Positions 15,931-25,343 of a stretch of 64,000 bases of DNA are shown here, in pieces (within the stretch, counting starts at the first letter, position 1; the number at the start of each line of letters is the position of its first letter). Source of the DNA: Pelomonas aquatica (GTDB lineage: Bacteria > Pseudomonadota > Gammaproteobacteria > Burkholderiales > Burkholderiaceae_C); contig NZ_JAPPUW010000002.1 in assembly GCF_026712205.1 (NCBI RefSeq), positions 62,001 to 126,000 on the forward strand, given 5' to 3'. Under the pieces are notes generated by a model. That model ran no database searches, was not told the origin of the DNA, and was given only the letters and a program-made list of their open reading frames with translations. The position numbers were made by a program, and so were the translations under genes.

Positions 15931-16871
15931 GCACGACCCGCCGCGCCGCCGTTGCCATCCTGGCAACCACCGCGGCCGCCTGGCGCCACGCCCTCGGGCA
16001 GTCGCCCGCCGTGCTGCGCATCGGCTTCCAGAAAGGCTCGCTCAACCTCGCGCTGCTGAAGAGCTACGGCCTGCTGGAACAGCGCCTGCCCTCGACCCGG
16101 ATCCAGTGGACCGAATTCCCCGCCGGCCCGCAGCTGCTGGAGGCGCTGGCGCTGGGCAGCGTGGACCTCGGCGCCACCGGCGACGCGCCGCCCGTGTTCG
16201 CGCAGGCCGCGGGCAAGGACGTCGTCTACGTCGGCGCCGAGCCGCCCAAGCCCGACAGCTCGGCCCTGCTCGTCAAGCCCGACTCGCCGCTGAAGACGCT
16301 GGCCGACCTGCGGGGCCGGCGCATCGCATTGCAGCGCGGCAGCAGCGCCCATTTCCTGACCGTGCAGGCCGTCAAGCGCGCGGGCCTGGGCTGGGCCGAC
16401 ATCCAGCCCGTCTACCTGCCGCCGGCCGACGCGCGCGCGGCCTTCGAGCGCGGCTCGGTGGATGCCTGGGCCGTCTGGGATCCCTACTACGCCGCCGCCG
16501 AGATCAGCGGCGAACTGCGCACGCTGGCCACCAGCCGCGGCCTGACGAACAACAACACCTTCTACCTCGCCTCGCGCGCGCTGGCCCAGCAGCCGGCGCT
16601 GGTCAAGACCATCTTCCAGGCCCTGACCGACATCGACGCCCGCGCGCGCGCCGACCGCCGCGACGCGGTGCAGCGCTATGCCGAGTTCGCCGGCCTGCCG
16701 CCGGCCACGGTGCTGCGCATGGTCGAGCGCCGCGGCGCCGCGCCGGTCGGCCCGCTGACGCCGGCCCTCGTCAACGACCAGCAGCAGGTGGCCGACGCCT
16801 TCGCCGAACTGGGCCTGATCCCCCGCCCCATCCGCGTCGCCGACGCCGTCGCACAGGTGAAGAAAGCATGA
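15927..16871 (+). CDS. ssuA: Aliphatic sulfonate ABC transporter binding protein (SsuA), second copy
   Basis: A 314-residue paralogue of the preceding gene sharing its landmarks: [68 protein letters not shown] and AVWDPYY. The N-terminus has a twin Arg (TTRRAAVAI) before a short hydrophobic stretch, so export could be Tat or Sec. The copies differ across the ligand-facing part ([14 protein letters not shown] versus [14 protein letters not shown]), suggesting different sulfonate preferences (inference). Overlaps both neighbours by 4 bases, so tightly coupled. Confidence 0.88.
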   Translation: MSTTRRAAVAILATTAAAWRHALGQSPAVLRIGFQKGSLNLALLKSYGLLEQRLPSTRIQWTEFPAGPQLLEALALGSVDLGATGDAPPVFAQAAGKDVVYVGAEPPKPDSSALLVKPDSPLKTLADLRGRRIALQRGSSAHFLTVQAVKRAGLGWADIQPVYLPPADARAAFERGSVDAWAVWDPYYAAAEISGELRTLATSRGLTNNNTFYLASRALAQQPALVKTIFQALTDIDARARADRRDAVQRYAEFAGLPPATVLRMVERRGAAPVGPLTPALVNDQQQVADAFAELGLIPRPIRVADAVAQVKKA

Positions 16872-18025
16872 AGATCTTCTGGTTCATCCCCACCCACGGC
16901 GACAGCCGCTACCTCGGCACCTCGCGCGGCGCGCGCGTGGCCGACCATGCCTATTTCAAGCAGATCGCGATCGCCGCCGACAACCTCGGCTACGAGGGCG
17001 TGCTGATCCCCACCGGCCAGTCCTGCGAGGACTCCTGGCTGGTCGCGGCCAGCCTCATCGACGCGACGCGGCGGCTCAAGTTCCTCGTCGCGCTGCGCCC
17101 CGGGCTGGTGGCGCCGACGCAGAGCGCCCGCATGGCCGCGACGCTGGACCGGCTCTCCGGCGGGCGGTTGCTCGTCAACCTCGTCACCGGCGGCGATGCC
17201 GGCGAGCTGGCCGGCGACGGCCAGTTCCTGGACCACGCCGAGCGCTATGCGCAGGCGGCCGAGTTCATCCGCATCTGGCGCGAGGTCATGACGCGCTCGC
17301 ACGAGGGCCGGCCCTTCGACTTCGACGGCGAACACCTCGGCGTCAAGGGCGCCAGGCTGCTGTTCCCGCCGCTGCAGTCGCCCCACCCGCCGGTCTTCTT
17401 CGGCGGCTCCTCCGGCCCGGCCCACGATCTCGCCGCCGAGCAGGCCGACACCTATCTGACCTGGGGCGAGCCGCCCGACGAGGTAGCCAGGAAGATCGCC
17501 GACGTGCGCGCCCGCGCGGCCGCCCACGGCCGCAAGCTGCACTACGGCATCCGGCTGCACGTCATCGTCCGCGAGACCGAGGACGAGGCCTGGCGCGCCG
17601 CGACCGAGCTGGTCTCGCAGCTTGACGAAGCCACGGTCGCCGCCGCGCAGGCGCGCTTCGCGAGCATGGACTCGGTCGGCCAGCGCCGCATGGCCGAGCT
17701 GCACCGCGGCAGGTTCAACCGCGCCAATGTGCGCGAAGGGCTGGAGATCTCGCCCAACCTGTGGGCCGGCGTGGGCCTGGTGCGCGGTGGCGCGGGCACG
17801 GCCCTGGTCGGCAACCCGCAGCAGGTGGCCGAGCGCATCCGGGAGTACGCCGCCCTTGGCCTGGAGCACTTCATCCTCAGCGGCTACCCGCATCTGGACG
17901 AGGCGCACCGCTTTGCCGAGCTGGTCTTCCCGCTGCTGCCGCTGCAGTTGCGCGAGCGCCTGCGCGGCCCGGCCGGCGAGCTGATGGCCCACGGCCTGGT
18001 GCCCAAGCAGCTGGCCGCGAGCTGA
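16868..18025 (+). CDS. ssuD: FMNH2-dependent alkanesulfonate monooxygenase (SsuD)
   Basis: A 385-residue TIM-barrel enzyme of the bacterial luciferase superfamily that cleaves C1-C14 alkanesulfonates to aldehyde and sulfite. The sequence [71 protein letters not shown] and FGGSSGPA follows SsuD throughout, and length matches the E. coli protein (~380). It uses FMNH2 from SsuE. ATG at 16868 overlaps the second ssuA stop. Confidence 0.94.
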   Translation: MKIFWFIPTHGDSRYLGTSRGARVADHAYFKQIAIAADNLGYEGVLIPTGQSCEDSWLVAASLIDATRRLKFLVALRPGLVAPTQSARMAATLDRLSGGRLLVNLVTGGDAGELAGDGQFLDHAERYAQAAEFIRIWREVMTRSHEGRPFDFDGEHLGVKGARLLFPPLQSPHPPVFFGGSSGPAHDLAAEQADTYLTWGEPPDEVARKIADVRARAAAHGRKLHYGIRLHVIVRETEDEAWRAATELVSQLDEATVAAAQARFASMDSVGQRRMAELHRGRFNRANVREGLEISPNLWAGVGLVRGGAGTALVGNPQQVAERIREYAALGLEHFILSGYPHLDEAHRFAELVFPLLPLQLRERLRGPAGELMAHGLVPKQLAAS

Positions 18026-18027
18026 GC

Positions 18028-18789
18028 ATGCGCCACGCCCTCCCCTGGCTGCTGCCCGCGATCATCCTGCTCGCCTGGGAGGCCGCCTCGCGCAGCGGCC
18101 TGCTGTCCGCGCGCATCCTGCCCGAGCCGGCCGCCGTGCTGGCGGCCTTCTGGCAGCTGCTGCGCTCCGGCGAACTGGCCCACCATGTCGCAGTCAGCAC
18201 GGTGCGCGCCTTCTCGGCGCTGGCGCTGGGCGGCGGCCTGGGCCTGCTGCTGGGCCTCGTCACCGGCACCTGGAAAGCGGCCGAGGCGCTGCTGGACACG
18301 ACGTTGCAGATGCTGCGCAACATCCCGGCGCTGGCGCTGATCCCGCTGGTCATCCTGTGGTTCGGCATCGACGAGGCGGCCAAGCTGGTGCTGGTCGCCG
18401 TGGGCGTGTTCTTCCCGGTCTATCTGAACACCTTCCACGGCATCCGCGGCGTGGACCGCGACCTCATCGAGATGGCGCGCAGCTACGGCCTGTCGGGCTG
18501 GCAGCTGTACCGGCAGGTCATCCTGCCCGGCGCGCTGCCGTCCATCCTCGTCGGGCTGCGCTTCTCGCTGGGCCTGATGTGGGTGCTGCTCATCGTCGCC
18601 GAGACGCTGTCGGCCCAGGCCGGCATCGGCTATCTGACGATGAACGCCCGCGAGTTCCTGCAGACCGACATCGTGCTCGTCGGCATCCTGCTCTATGCGC
18701 TGCTGGGCAAGCTGGCCGACGTCGTGGCGCGCGGCCTGGAACAGGCCTGGCTGCCCTGGCACCGCGGCTATGCCGCCGAGAGGGGCTGA
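18028..18789 (+). CDS. ssuC: Aliphatic sulfonate ABC transporter permease (SsuC)
   Basis: A 253-residue inner membrane permease with about six membrane helices. The cytoplasmic EAA-type loop, [20 protein letters not shown] followed by [14 protein letters not shown], docks the ATPase SsuB. The segment [20 protein letters not shown] is characteristic of the SsuC/TauC/NitB branch. It starts two bases after the ssuD stop and is followed two bases later by ssuB. Confidence 0.92.
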   Translation: MRHALPWLLPAIILLAWEAASRSGLLSARILPEPAAVLAAFWQLLRSGELAHHVAVSTVRAFSALALGGGLGLLLGLVTGTWKAAEALLDTTLQMLRNIPALALIPLVILWFGIDEAAKLVLVAVGVFFPVYLNTFHGIRGVDRDLIEMARSYGLSGWQLYRQVILPGALPSILVGLRFSLGLMWVLLIVAETLSAQAGIGYLTMNAREFLQTDIVLVGILLYALLGKLADVVARGLEQAWLPWHRGYAAERG

Positions 18790-18791
18790 CG

Positions 18792-19583
18792 ATGTGGCTG
18801 ACCGAGTTCGACACCCCCGTGCTGCCGCGCGAGTCGGTGCATGAAGACGCACGCCGCGCCGGCGACCCTCGCGGCCTGGCGCTGAAGCTGCGCGGTGTCG
18901 CCAAATCCTTCGGCGCGCGCCATGTGCTGAAGGACCTCGACCTCGCCATCGCGCCCGGCGAATTCGTCGCGCTGGTGGGCCGCAGCGGCTGCGGCAAGAG
19001 CACGCTGTTGCGCCTCATCGCCGGGCTGGACACGCCGACGGCCGGCCTCGTCGAGGCGGGTACGGCCGACGAACGCCGGCTGATGTTCCAGGACGCCCGC
19101 CTGCTGCCCTGGAAGCGCGTCGTCGACAACGTGGCCCTGGGCCTGGCCGGCCCCGAGGCCAGCGCGCGCGCGATGGAAGCCCTCGGCCAGGTCGGTCTGG
19201 CCGGCCGCGGCGGCGACTGGCCGTCGACGCTGTCCGGCGGCCAGCGCCAGCGCGTGGCGCTGGCCCGCGCCCTCGTGCACCGCCCGCGCCTGCTGCTGCT
19301 GGACGAACCCCTCGGCGCGCTGGACGCGCTGACCCGGCTGGAAATGCACCGCCTCATCGAGCAGCTCTGGCGCCGCCACGGCTTCACGGCCCTGCTCGTG
19401 ACCCACGACGTCGCCGAGGCCGTGGCCCTGGCCGACCGCGTGCTGCTCGTCGACCGCGGCGGCATCGCGCTGGACGCGGCAGTGTCGCTGCCGCGCCCGC
19501 GCTCACGCGCCGCGCCGGGCTTCGCCGAACTGGAGGATCGCGTGCTGCGCCACATCGTCGGCCACGCCCCCACGGCGGCTTGA
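18792..19583 (+). CDS. ssuB: Aliphatic sulfonate ABC transporter ATPase (SsuB)
   Basis: A 263-residue ABC ATPase. Walker [10 protein letters not shown] lies near residues 63-71, Q-loop [10 protein letters not shown] near 97-106, signature [15 protein letters not shown] near 150, Walker [13 protein letters not shown] near 170 and the H-loop VTHDVAEA near 203. It powers sulfonate import with SsuC and either SsuA. An N-terminal extension of ~30 residues before [14 protein letters not shown] is typical of SsuB proteins. Last gene of the ssu cluster. Confidence 0.92.
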   Translation: MWLTEFDTPVLPRESVHEDARRAGDPRGLALKLRGVAKSFGARHVLKDLDLAIAPGEFVALVGRSGCGKSTLLRLIAGLDTPTAGLVEAGTADERRLMFQDARLLPWKRVVDNVALGLAGPEASARAMEALGQVGLAGRGGDWPSTLSGGQRQRVALARALVHRPRLLLLDEPLGALDALTRLEMHRLIEQLWRRHGFTALLVTHDVAEAVALADRVLLVDRGGIALDAAVSLPRPRSRAAPGFAELEDRVLRHIVGHAPTAA

Positions 19584-19613
19584 ACCACGGCGGGCATGGC
19601 ACCATGGCGCCCC

Positions 19614-19943
19614 ATGACCGTTCACGTCGCCTGCCTCTGCGCGGCCTGGTGCCGCACCTGTGAGTCCTACCAGGAGGTTTTCGAAGCCGCCTGCGCCGAG
19701 CTGCCGCAGCAGGATCTGCAGGTGCGCTGGATCGACATCGAGGACGAGGCCGAGCTCGTCGGCGACCTCGACATCGAGACCTTCCCGACGCTGCTGATCG
19801 CCGACGACACGCATGTGCGCTTCGCCGGGCCGCTGACGCCGCAGCCGCAGACGCTCAGGCGGGTGCTGCGCGCCCACCTGGACGACACCCGGCCGATGCG
19901 CGTGGGCGCCGGCTATGAACTGCTGGCCGCCAGGCTGCGCTGA
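19614..19943 (+). CDS. Thioredoxin-fold protein with CxxC active site
   Basis: A 109-residue thioredoxin-like protein. The active site is CAAWCRTC at residues ~9-16, replacing the WCGPC of classical thioredoxin, and the cis-Pro strand is present as IETFPTLLIAD. No signal peptide is seen, so it is probably cytoplasmic. The RTC sequence and weak N-terminus suggest a specialised reductase rather than a general TrxA. The 3' end overlaps the convergent tctA by 31 bases. The role beside the ssu operon is not known. Confidence 0.75.
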   Translation: MTVHVACLCAAWCRTCESYQEVFEAACAELPQQDLQVRWIDIEDEAELVGDLDIETFPTLLIADDTHVRFAGPLTPQPQTLRRVLRAHLDDTRPMRVGAGYELLAARLR

Positions 19944-21415
19944 GGCGCGGCGCGCAGGAACGCCACCAGCTGCCACACGACGAACACCGAGATCAGCGCC
20001 AGCAGCCCGCCGCTGATCGGCCGGGTCACGAAGGTCGTGAAGCTGCCGCGGCTCAGCAGCAGCGCGCGGCGGAAGTATTCCTCCTGCATGGGGCCGAGGA
20101 TGAAGCCGAGCATCAGCGGCGCGGCGTCCAGGTCCAGACGCGCGAACAGATAGCCCAGCAGGCCGAAGGCGGCCGTCGTGAAGATGTCGTCGAGGTTGTT
20201 GTTGACGCTGAAGGTGCCGATGCAGCAGAAGAACAGGATGGCCGGGAACAGCACGTTGTAGGGGATCCTGAACACCGACAGCCAGTAGCGCACCAGCGGC
20301 ACGTTCAGCACGACGAGGAAGACATTGCCCACCCACATGCTGGCCACCAGGCCCCAGAACAGGTCGGGGTGGCCGGAGATCATGTTGGGCCCGGGCTGGA
20401 TGCCCTTGATGATGAAGGCCGCCATCATCAGCGCCATGACCGGGTTCTCCGGGATGCCAATGCTCATCAGCGGGATGAAGCTGGTGCGTGCGGCGGCCTC
20501 GTCGGCGGCGGCCTGGCCGGCCACGCCCTCGATGGCGCCGCTGCCGATCTCGTCCTTGTATTTGCTGACCTTCTTGTCCAGCGCATAGGCCGCGAACTGC
20601 GCGATGACCGGCCCGCCGCCGGGCAGGATGCCGAGGAAGGAGCCGACGGCGCTGCCGCGCAGCGCGCTGGGGATGATGCGCTTGAACTCGGCCCAGCTCG
20701 GCATCAGGTGGATCTTGCCGCTGAAGGGCGAGCGCTCCTCGTGCGCGTCGAGGTTCTTCGTGATCTCGGCGATGCCAAAGCAGCCCAGGGCCACGCTGAC
20801 CAGGCCCACGCCGTCCATCAGGAAGGGCAGGTCGAAGGTGTAGCGCTGCTGGCCGGAGATCACGTCGGTGCCGATCGAGCCCAGCAGCACGCCGACGAGG
20901 CACATGGCCAGGCCGTTGAGCAGGCTGCCGGTGGTGACGAAGCTGACGCAGAAGAAGCCGAGCAGGATCAGCGAGCAGTAGTCCGCCGGGCCGAACATCA
21001 GCGCCACCTCGCCGAGCAGAGGCGCCAGGCTGGCCAGCACGACGATGGCCACCGTGCCGCCGATGAAGCTGGAGATGCCGGCCGTGAACAGGGCCAGGCC
21101 CGTGCGGCCCTTGAGCGTCATCTGGTAGCCGTCGATGCAGGCCACGATGGAGCTGGCATGCGGGATCCGCATCGTGATGGCGCTGACGCTGTCGCCGTAC
21201 TGCGCGCCGTAGTAGATGCCGGCCAGCATGATGAGGGCGCCGCCGGTCGGGATGGAATAGGTCAGCGGCAGCAGCAGGCTGATGGTGGCCAGCGGCCCGA
21301 GGCCGGGCAGCAGGCCCACCAGCGTGCCGACGACGCAGCCGATGGCGCAGAACAGCAGGTTCTGCAGCGTCAGCGCATGGCCGAAGCCGAAGGCGAGGTT
21401 CTGAAGGATTTCCAT
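19913..21415 (-). CDS. tctA: Tripartite tricarboxylate transporter large membrane subunit (TctA family)
   Basis: A 500-residue membrane protein with about 11-12 helices. Family hallmarks are GLLPGLGPLATISLLLPLTY near residues 35-54, ILAGIYYGAQYGDSVSAI-type loop, LGILPGGGPVIAQFAAY near 255, and SIGIPENPVMALMMAAF. It forms the cation-symport channel for tricarboxylates or other carboxylates together with TctB and a periplasmic TctC. No tctC gene is next to it here, so an unlinked binding protein must deliver the substrate, as is common in Burkholderiales. Start at 21415 (MEILQNLAFGF) was chosen by homology. Confidence 0.9.
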   Translation of the reverse strand: MEILQNLAFGFGHALTLQNLLFCAIGCVVGTLVGLLPGLGPLATISLLLPLTYSIPTGGALIMLAGIYYGAQYGDSVSAITMRIPHASSIVACIDGYQMTLKGRTGLALFTAGISSFIGGTVAIVVLASLAPLLGEVALMFGPADYCSLILLGFFCVSFVTTGSLLNGLAMCLVGVLLGSIGTDVISGQQRYTFDLPFLMDGVGLVSVALGCFGIAEITKNLDAHEERSPFSGKIHLMPSWAEFKRIIPSALRGSAVGSFLGILPGGGPVIAQFAAYALDKKVSKYKDEIGSGAIEGVAGQAAADEAAARTSFIPLMSIGIPENPVMALMMAAFIIKGIQPGPNMISGHPDLFWGLVASMWVGNVFLVVLNVPLVRYWLSVFRIPYNVLFPAILFFCCIGTFSVNNNLDDIFTTAAFGLLGYLFARLDLDAAPLMLGFILGPMQEEYFRRALLLSRGSFTTFVTRPISGGLLALISVFVVWQLVAFLRAAPQRSLAASSS

Positions 21416-21425
21416 CGGGTGCCCT

Positions 21426-21851
21426 TCAGTACAGCGGCAGGTTGAGCCCCAGCAGCTTCTGGAAGGCGAAGGCGATGGCGACGAGGCAGGCGGCAATCTT
21501 CAGGTCGCGGCGCCAGGAGCGCTCGGTCGCCGCGAAGCCGGCGATGAGGCTCATCAGCACGATGCCCGCCACCATGTTGTGCAGCAGTTTGCTGACCAGC
21601 GCGAAACTGCACAGCGCCGCCATCAGCAGCGCGATATTGCGCGGCTTGAAGGCCAGCGGCACCGGCGCGACGAAGCGCGAGCGCACGATGCTCACGACGG
21701 CCACGAGGCCGAGCAGGCTGCTGACCAGCAGCGGGAACAGCCCCGGCCCGGCATGCGAGAAGTCGTTGATGGGGTAGCGCAGCGCACCCAGGCCGAAGCC
21801 CAGCGCGATGGCCGCGAGCACGAGGCCGCGGACGAGGTTGCGATCGTTCAT
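21426..21851 (-). CDS. tctB: Tripartite tricarboxylate transporter small membrane subunit (TctB family)
   Basis: A 141-residue protein with four predicted membrane helices. The N-terminal motif GALRYPINDFSHAGPGLFPLLVS and the C-terminal AFQKLLGLNLPLY are typical of TctB. It lies 10 bases upstream of tctA and probably forms the membrane complex with it. The 110-base gap to the divergent osmolyte transporter gene must contain both promoters. Confidence 0.85.
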   Translation of the reverse strand: MNDRNLVRGLVLAAIALGFGLGALRYPINDFSHAGPGLFPLLVSSLLGLVAVVSIVRSRFVAPVPLAFKPRNIALLMAALCSFALVSKLLHNMVAGIVLMSLIAGFAATERSWRRDLKIAACLVAIAFAFQKLLGLNLPLY

Positions 21852-21961
21852 GGTGGATTGAGATGGGTAGCCGTTGCGGCCACTCTAGGGAGATCGACCC
21901 CGGCCGCCATGTCACGCTTTCCACGAGTTGACAGATTGGCGCAAGCCGGCCCTGCCCTAGC

Positions 21962-23515
21962 ATGCGCCGCATGCAAGTCGATGCTTCCTCGGGCCGCCAG
22001 GCCCGCCGCGGGTCGTGGCCGGCCCGAGTCGCCGCGCTGCTGCTGGCTTTGCTGGCGGGCCCGCTGGCAGCGGCGCCGCTGGTCGTCGGCTCCAAGCGCT
22101 TCACCGAGAGCTATCTGCTCGGCGAGATCGTCACTCAGACGCTGGCCGCCCAGGGCATCGCCGCCGAGCACCGCCAGGGCCTGGGCAACACGGCCATCCT
22201 GGCCGCGGCGCTGCGCGAGGGCCAGATCGACATCTACCCCGAATACACCGGCACCATCGTGCGCGAGCTGCTCAGGCGCGACGCGCCGGCCGACGCGCAG
22301 GCACCGCTGGCCCAGCTCAACGCCTGGCTCGCGCCACTGGGCCTGAAGGCCGCCGTGCCGCTGGGCTTCAACAACAGCTATGCGCTGGCCATGCGCGAGG
22401 CCGACGCCGCACGACTGGGCATCGCAACGATCTCCGACCTGGCCGCCAAGGCGGCGGCGCTGAAGCCCGGCCTGTCGCACGAGTTCATCGCCCGCGCCGA
22501 CGGCTGGCCGGCGCTGCAGCGCGCCTACGGCCTGAAGCTCGCGCCCGGCGCCGGGCTGGACCACGGCCTGGCCTATGCGGCGCTGGCCGGCGGCCAGGTC
22601 GACCTCATCGACGTCTACACGACCGACGCACAACTGGCGCGCCAGCCGGTGCGCGTGCTGCGCGACGACCGCGGCTTCTTCCCGCGCTACGACGCGGTGC
22701 TGCTGATGCGGACGGCGGTGGACGCGCAGCCGCTGCAGGGCCTGGCGGGCCGGCTGCCCGAGGCGGCCATGATCCGCCTCAACGCGGCGGCCGAGCTGGA
22801 CGGGCGGCCGTTCGCCGACGTGGCGCGCGGCTTCCTCGGCCAGGCCGCGCCGGCCGCGGCGCCACGCGGCGGCCTGCTGGCCCGGCTGCTGGCGCCCGAC
22901 CTGCCCGGGCTGCTCGCCCAGCACCTGGCCCTGGTGCTGGCCTCGCTGCTGCTGGCCGTGGCGGTGGCCGTGCCGCTGGGCATCGCGGCCCACCGGCTGC
23001 CGCGCCTGGCCGCGCCGGTGATGGCGGCGGTGGGCCTGCTGCAGACCCTGCCCTCGCTGGCCCTGCTGGCCTTCCTGATCGCCCTCGTCGGCCGCATCGG
23101 CTTCGTGCCGGCGCTGCTGGCCCTGTTCGTCTACGCGCTGCTGCCCGTCGTGCGAAACACCCATGCCGGCCTGCAGGGCGTGCCGGCCGGCCTCGTGCAG
23201 GCGGCCCAGGCCCTGGGCTTGACGCGCGGGCAGACGCTGCGCGCCATCGAGCTGCCGCTGGCCCTGCCGACGCTGATGGCCGGCGTGAAGACCGCCGCCG
23301 TCACGAATGTGGGCACCGCCACCGTGGCGGCCTTCGTCGGTGCCGGCGGCCTGGGCGAGCGCATCGTCGCCGGACTGGCCGTCAACGACAGCGCGCTGAT
23401 GCTGGCCGGCGCGCTGCCGGCGGCGCTGCTGGCGGTGCTGGTGCAGCTGTTGTTCGACCTGCTGGAACGCGCCGCGGGCCGGCATCACAATAGGCCCCAA
23501 ACAACCCGGGGCTGA
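21962..23515 (+). CDS. Fused osmolyte (glycine betaine/choline-type) ABC binding protein-permease
   Basis: A 517-residue fusion. After a signal-like N-terminus (residues ~18-38), residues ~40-295 form an OpuAC-type binding protein: VVGSKRFTESYLLGEIVTQ, DIYPEYTGTIVRELL and GGQVDLIDVYTTDAQLA. Residues ~305-500 form an OpuBB/ProW-type permease with five or six helices and the EAA loop (QAAQALGLTRGQTLRAIELP). Similar fusions are known, but many carry the permease first; here the binding domain comes first. No ATPase gene is adjacent. Substrates could be glycine betaine, choline or related compounds (family inference). Confidence 0.85.
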   Translation: MRRMQVDASSGRQARRGSWPARVAALLLALLAGPLAAAPLVVGSKRFTESYLLGEIVTQTLAAQGIAAEHRQGLGNTAILAAALREGQIDIYPEYTGTIVRELLRRDAPADAQAPLAQLNAWLAPLGLKAAVPLGFNNSYALAMREADAARLGIATISDLAAKAAALKPGLSHEFIARADGWPALQRAYGLKLAPGAGLDHGLAYAALAGGQVDLIDVYTTDAQLARQPVRVLRDDRGFFPRYDAVLLMRTAVDAQPLQGLAGRLPEAAMIRLNAAAELDGRPFADVARGFLGQAAPAAAPRGGLLARLLAPDLPGLLAQHLALVLASLLLAVAVAVPLGIAAHRLPRLAAPVMAAVGLLQTLPSLALLAFLIALVGRIGFVPALLALFVYALLPVVRNTHAGLQGVPAGLVQAAQALGLTRGQTLRAIELPLALPTLMAGVKTAAVTNVGTATVAAFVGAGGLGERIVAGLAVNDSALMLAGALPAALLAVLVQLLFDLLERAAGRHHNRPQTTRG

Positions 23516-23540
23516 GCCGGCGGACGATGGGGGCAAGGGC

Positions 23541-24359
23541 ATGAACGCGATTTGGCGATCAGGCTTGTGGGGCGCATGGGCGGCCGTCCTGCTGGCGGTG
23601 CCGCCGGCCGGTGCCGGTTGCCAGCGGCCCATCGACGTGCCGATGGCACCCCTGGGCCTGAGCGTCAGCTTCGACGGCGAGCGCGCCGGCGGCATCTACC
23701 CGGCGCTGCTGCGCGAGCTGGCCGCCTCCACGGGCTGCGTATTCCAGGTCCACCGCGTGCCGCGGGCGCGGCTGCTGAAGCTGTTCGAGTCGGCCCAGGC
23801 CGACCTGCTGATCCCTGCGGCGGCCTCGCCGGCGCGTGACCGGGACGGCGAGTTCGTGCCGCTGATCCAGGTGCGCGCCAGCCTGCTGACGCTGTCGCAC
23901 GAGCTGCCCGCGCCACGCTCACTGGCCGAACTGCTCGCCCAGCCCGACTTCAAGCTCGCCGTCGTGCGCGGCTTCACCTTCGGCGCCGCCTACGACGCCG
24001 CAGTGGCCACGCTGCGCGAGCGCAAGCGCCTCGTCGAGGAAGCTGACGTCGCCGGCGCGGCCCGCGCGCTGCGCCAGGGCCTCGCGCAGGCCACCATCAT
24101 GATGACGGCCACCTTCGTCAGCACGCTGGCCGCCGAGGCCGACCTCGCCCCGCTGCTCAAGCAGGTGCGCAGCGAGGCGCTGGAGGAGCTGGGCTGGGCC
24201 GAGAGCGGCGTCTACCTGTCGCGCCAGCGCCTGGGCGAGGCCGACCGCCGCACGCTGCGCCAGGCCTTCGGCCAGGCCGCGAAGGCCGGCCGGGTCTGGC
24301 AGCTGTTCAACGACGGCTACCCGCCGGGCAGCCTGGGCGGCAACGTACGGCCGCTCTGA
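23541..24359 (+). CDS. Periplasmic solute-binding-like protein (SBP family 3 type)
   Basis: A 272-residue exported protein; the signal peptide spans residues ~1-25 (AAVLLAVPPAGA then GCQRP). The rest resembles transporter substrate-binding domains of the polar amino acid class, with GIYPALLRELAASTGC, ARLLKLFESAQADLLIPAAA and FTFGAAYDAAV segments. Such stand-alone proteins in Burkholderiales are often annotated as ABC-type binding proteins of unknown ligand. It begins 25 bases after the osmolyte fusion gene and may be co-transcribed. Its 3' end overlaps the convergent EamA gene by 53 bases. Confidence 0.7.
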   Translation: MNAIWRSGLWGAWAAVLLAVPPAGAGCQRPIDVPMAPLGLSVSFDGERAGGIYPALLRELAASTGCVFQVHRVPRARLLKLFESAQADLLIPAAASPARDRDGEFVPLIQVRASLLTLSHELPAPRSLAELLAQPDFKLAVVRGFTFGAAYDAAVATLRERKRLVEEADVAGAARALRQGLAQATIMMTATFVSTLAAEADLAPLLKQVRSEALEELGWAESGVYLSRQRLGEADRRTLRQAFGQAAKAGRVWQLFNDGYPPGSLGGNVRPL

Positions 24360-25269
24360 CCGGCCCGCGACGGGCAGGCGGCCTGACCAGGCCGATGCCG
24401 GCGAGCACCAGCCCGCTGCCCGCGACGAAGGCCGGCGCGAGCGACTCGCCCAGCAGCCACACGCCCAGCACGACGCCGAACAGCGGCGTCAGGAAGGAGA
24501 ACACGCCGAGCCGGGACGCGAGGTAGCGGCGCAGCAGCCAGCACCAGGTCAGGAAGCTCGCGAAAGACACGACCAGGCTCTGGAAGCCCAGATGCGCCCA
24601 GACCACGGCCGTGGGCTCGAAATGCCATTGCCGCGTCATCGCAGTGGCCGGCAGCAGCAGGCCGAAGGCACCCAGCAGTTGGTAGAGCAGGGTCTCGGTG
24701 GCGGGCGCCGCGGCAAGCGCCGAGCAGCGGATCGTGATCGTCGTCGCGCCCCAGGCCATGCCGGCCAGCAGCGCCAGGCCGTCGCCCAGCGGCGCCCAGG
24801 CGCCTGACTCATCCCGGGCGCCACCCAGGAAGGCCAGCGCGATGCCGCCGAACGCGAGCGCGATGCCCACCCATTGCCGCCCGCCCAGGCGCTCGGCCGG
24901 CAGGCGCAGATGCAGGCCCAGCGCGGCAAAGATCGGCGCCGTGTACAGGAAGATGACGACGTGCGAGGCCTGCGTCAGCCGCAGCGCCTCGGACACGAGC
25001 AGGTATTCCAGCCCGAACAGCAGGCCGGCCACGGCGCCCGGCCGCCAGTGGCGGCGCGCCGGCCTCTCGCCGCGGCGGCGCATCAGCAGCGCCAGCAGCA
25101 CCAGGGCGACCAGCGACCTGAGCGCGACGACCAGCATCGGGCTGGCCTCGGCGGCGATGGCCTTCAGCGACAGCTGCTGCAGGCTCCAGATCAGGCACAG
25201 CAGCGTCATGACCGCGCCGGCGCGCGCATCGAGCGGGCCGGGCGTGACGGTGGAGGAAACAGCTTTCAT
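24307..25269 (-). CDS. EamA/DMT-family inner membrane exporter
   Basis: A 320-residue protein with ten predicted membrane helices in two EamA repeats. The first repeat ends near HVVIFLYTAPIFAALGLHL, the second near RLGVFSFLTPLFGVVLGVWL, the two conserved TAP/TPLF hallmarks of the family. EamA proteins export amino acids or other metabolites. An Arg/Pro-rich C-terminal tail of ~20 residues reads into the neighbour's end. It is divergently transcribed from a LysR gene 75 bases away, a usual exporter-regulator pairing. Confidence 0.85.
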   Translation of the reverse strand: MKAVSSTVTPGPLDARAGAVMTLLCLIWSLQQLSLKAIAAEASPMLVVALRSLVALVLLALLMRRRGERPARRHWRPGAVAGLLFGLEYLLVSEALRLTQASHVVIFLYTAPIFAALGLHLRLPAERLGGRQWVGIALAFGGIALAFLGGARDESGAWAPLGDGLALLAGMAWGATTITIRCSALAAAPATETLLYQLLGAFGLLLPATAMTRQWHFEPTAVVWAHLGFQSLVVSFASFLTWCWLLRRYLASRLGVFSFLTPLFGVVLGVWLLGESLAPAFVAGSGLVLAGIGLVRPPARRGPVRAAVRCRPGCPAGSRR

Positions 25270-25343
25270 GGCGCCAATGTGCAGGCCGGCGCCATCGACG
25301 AAAAGCGGATAATTCGACCACCAATCATCCGGTTTTCGAATCC

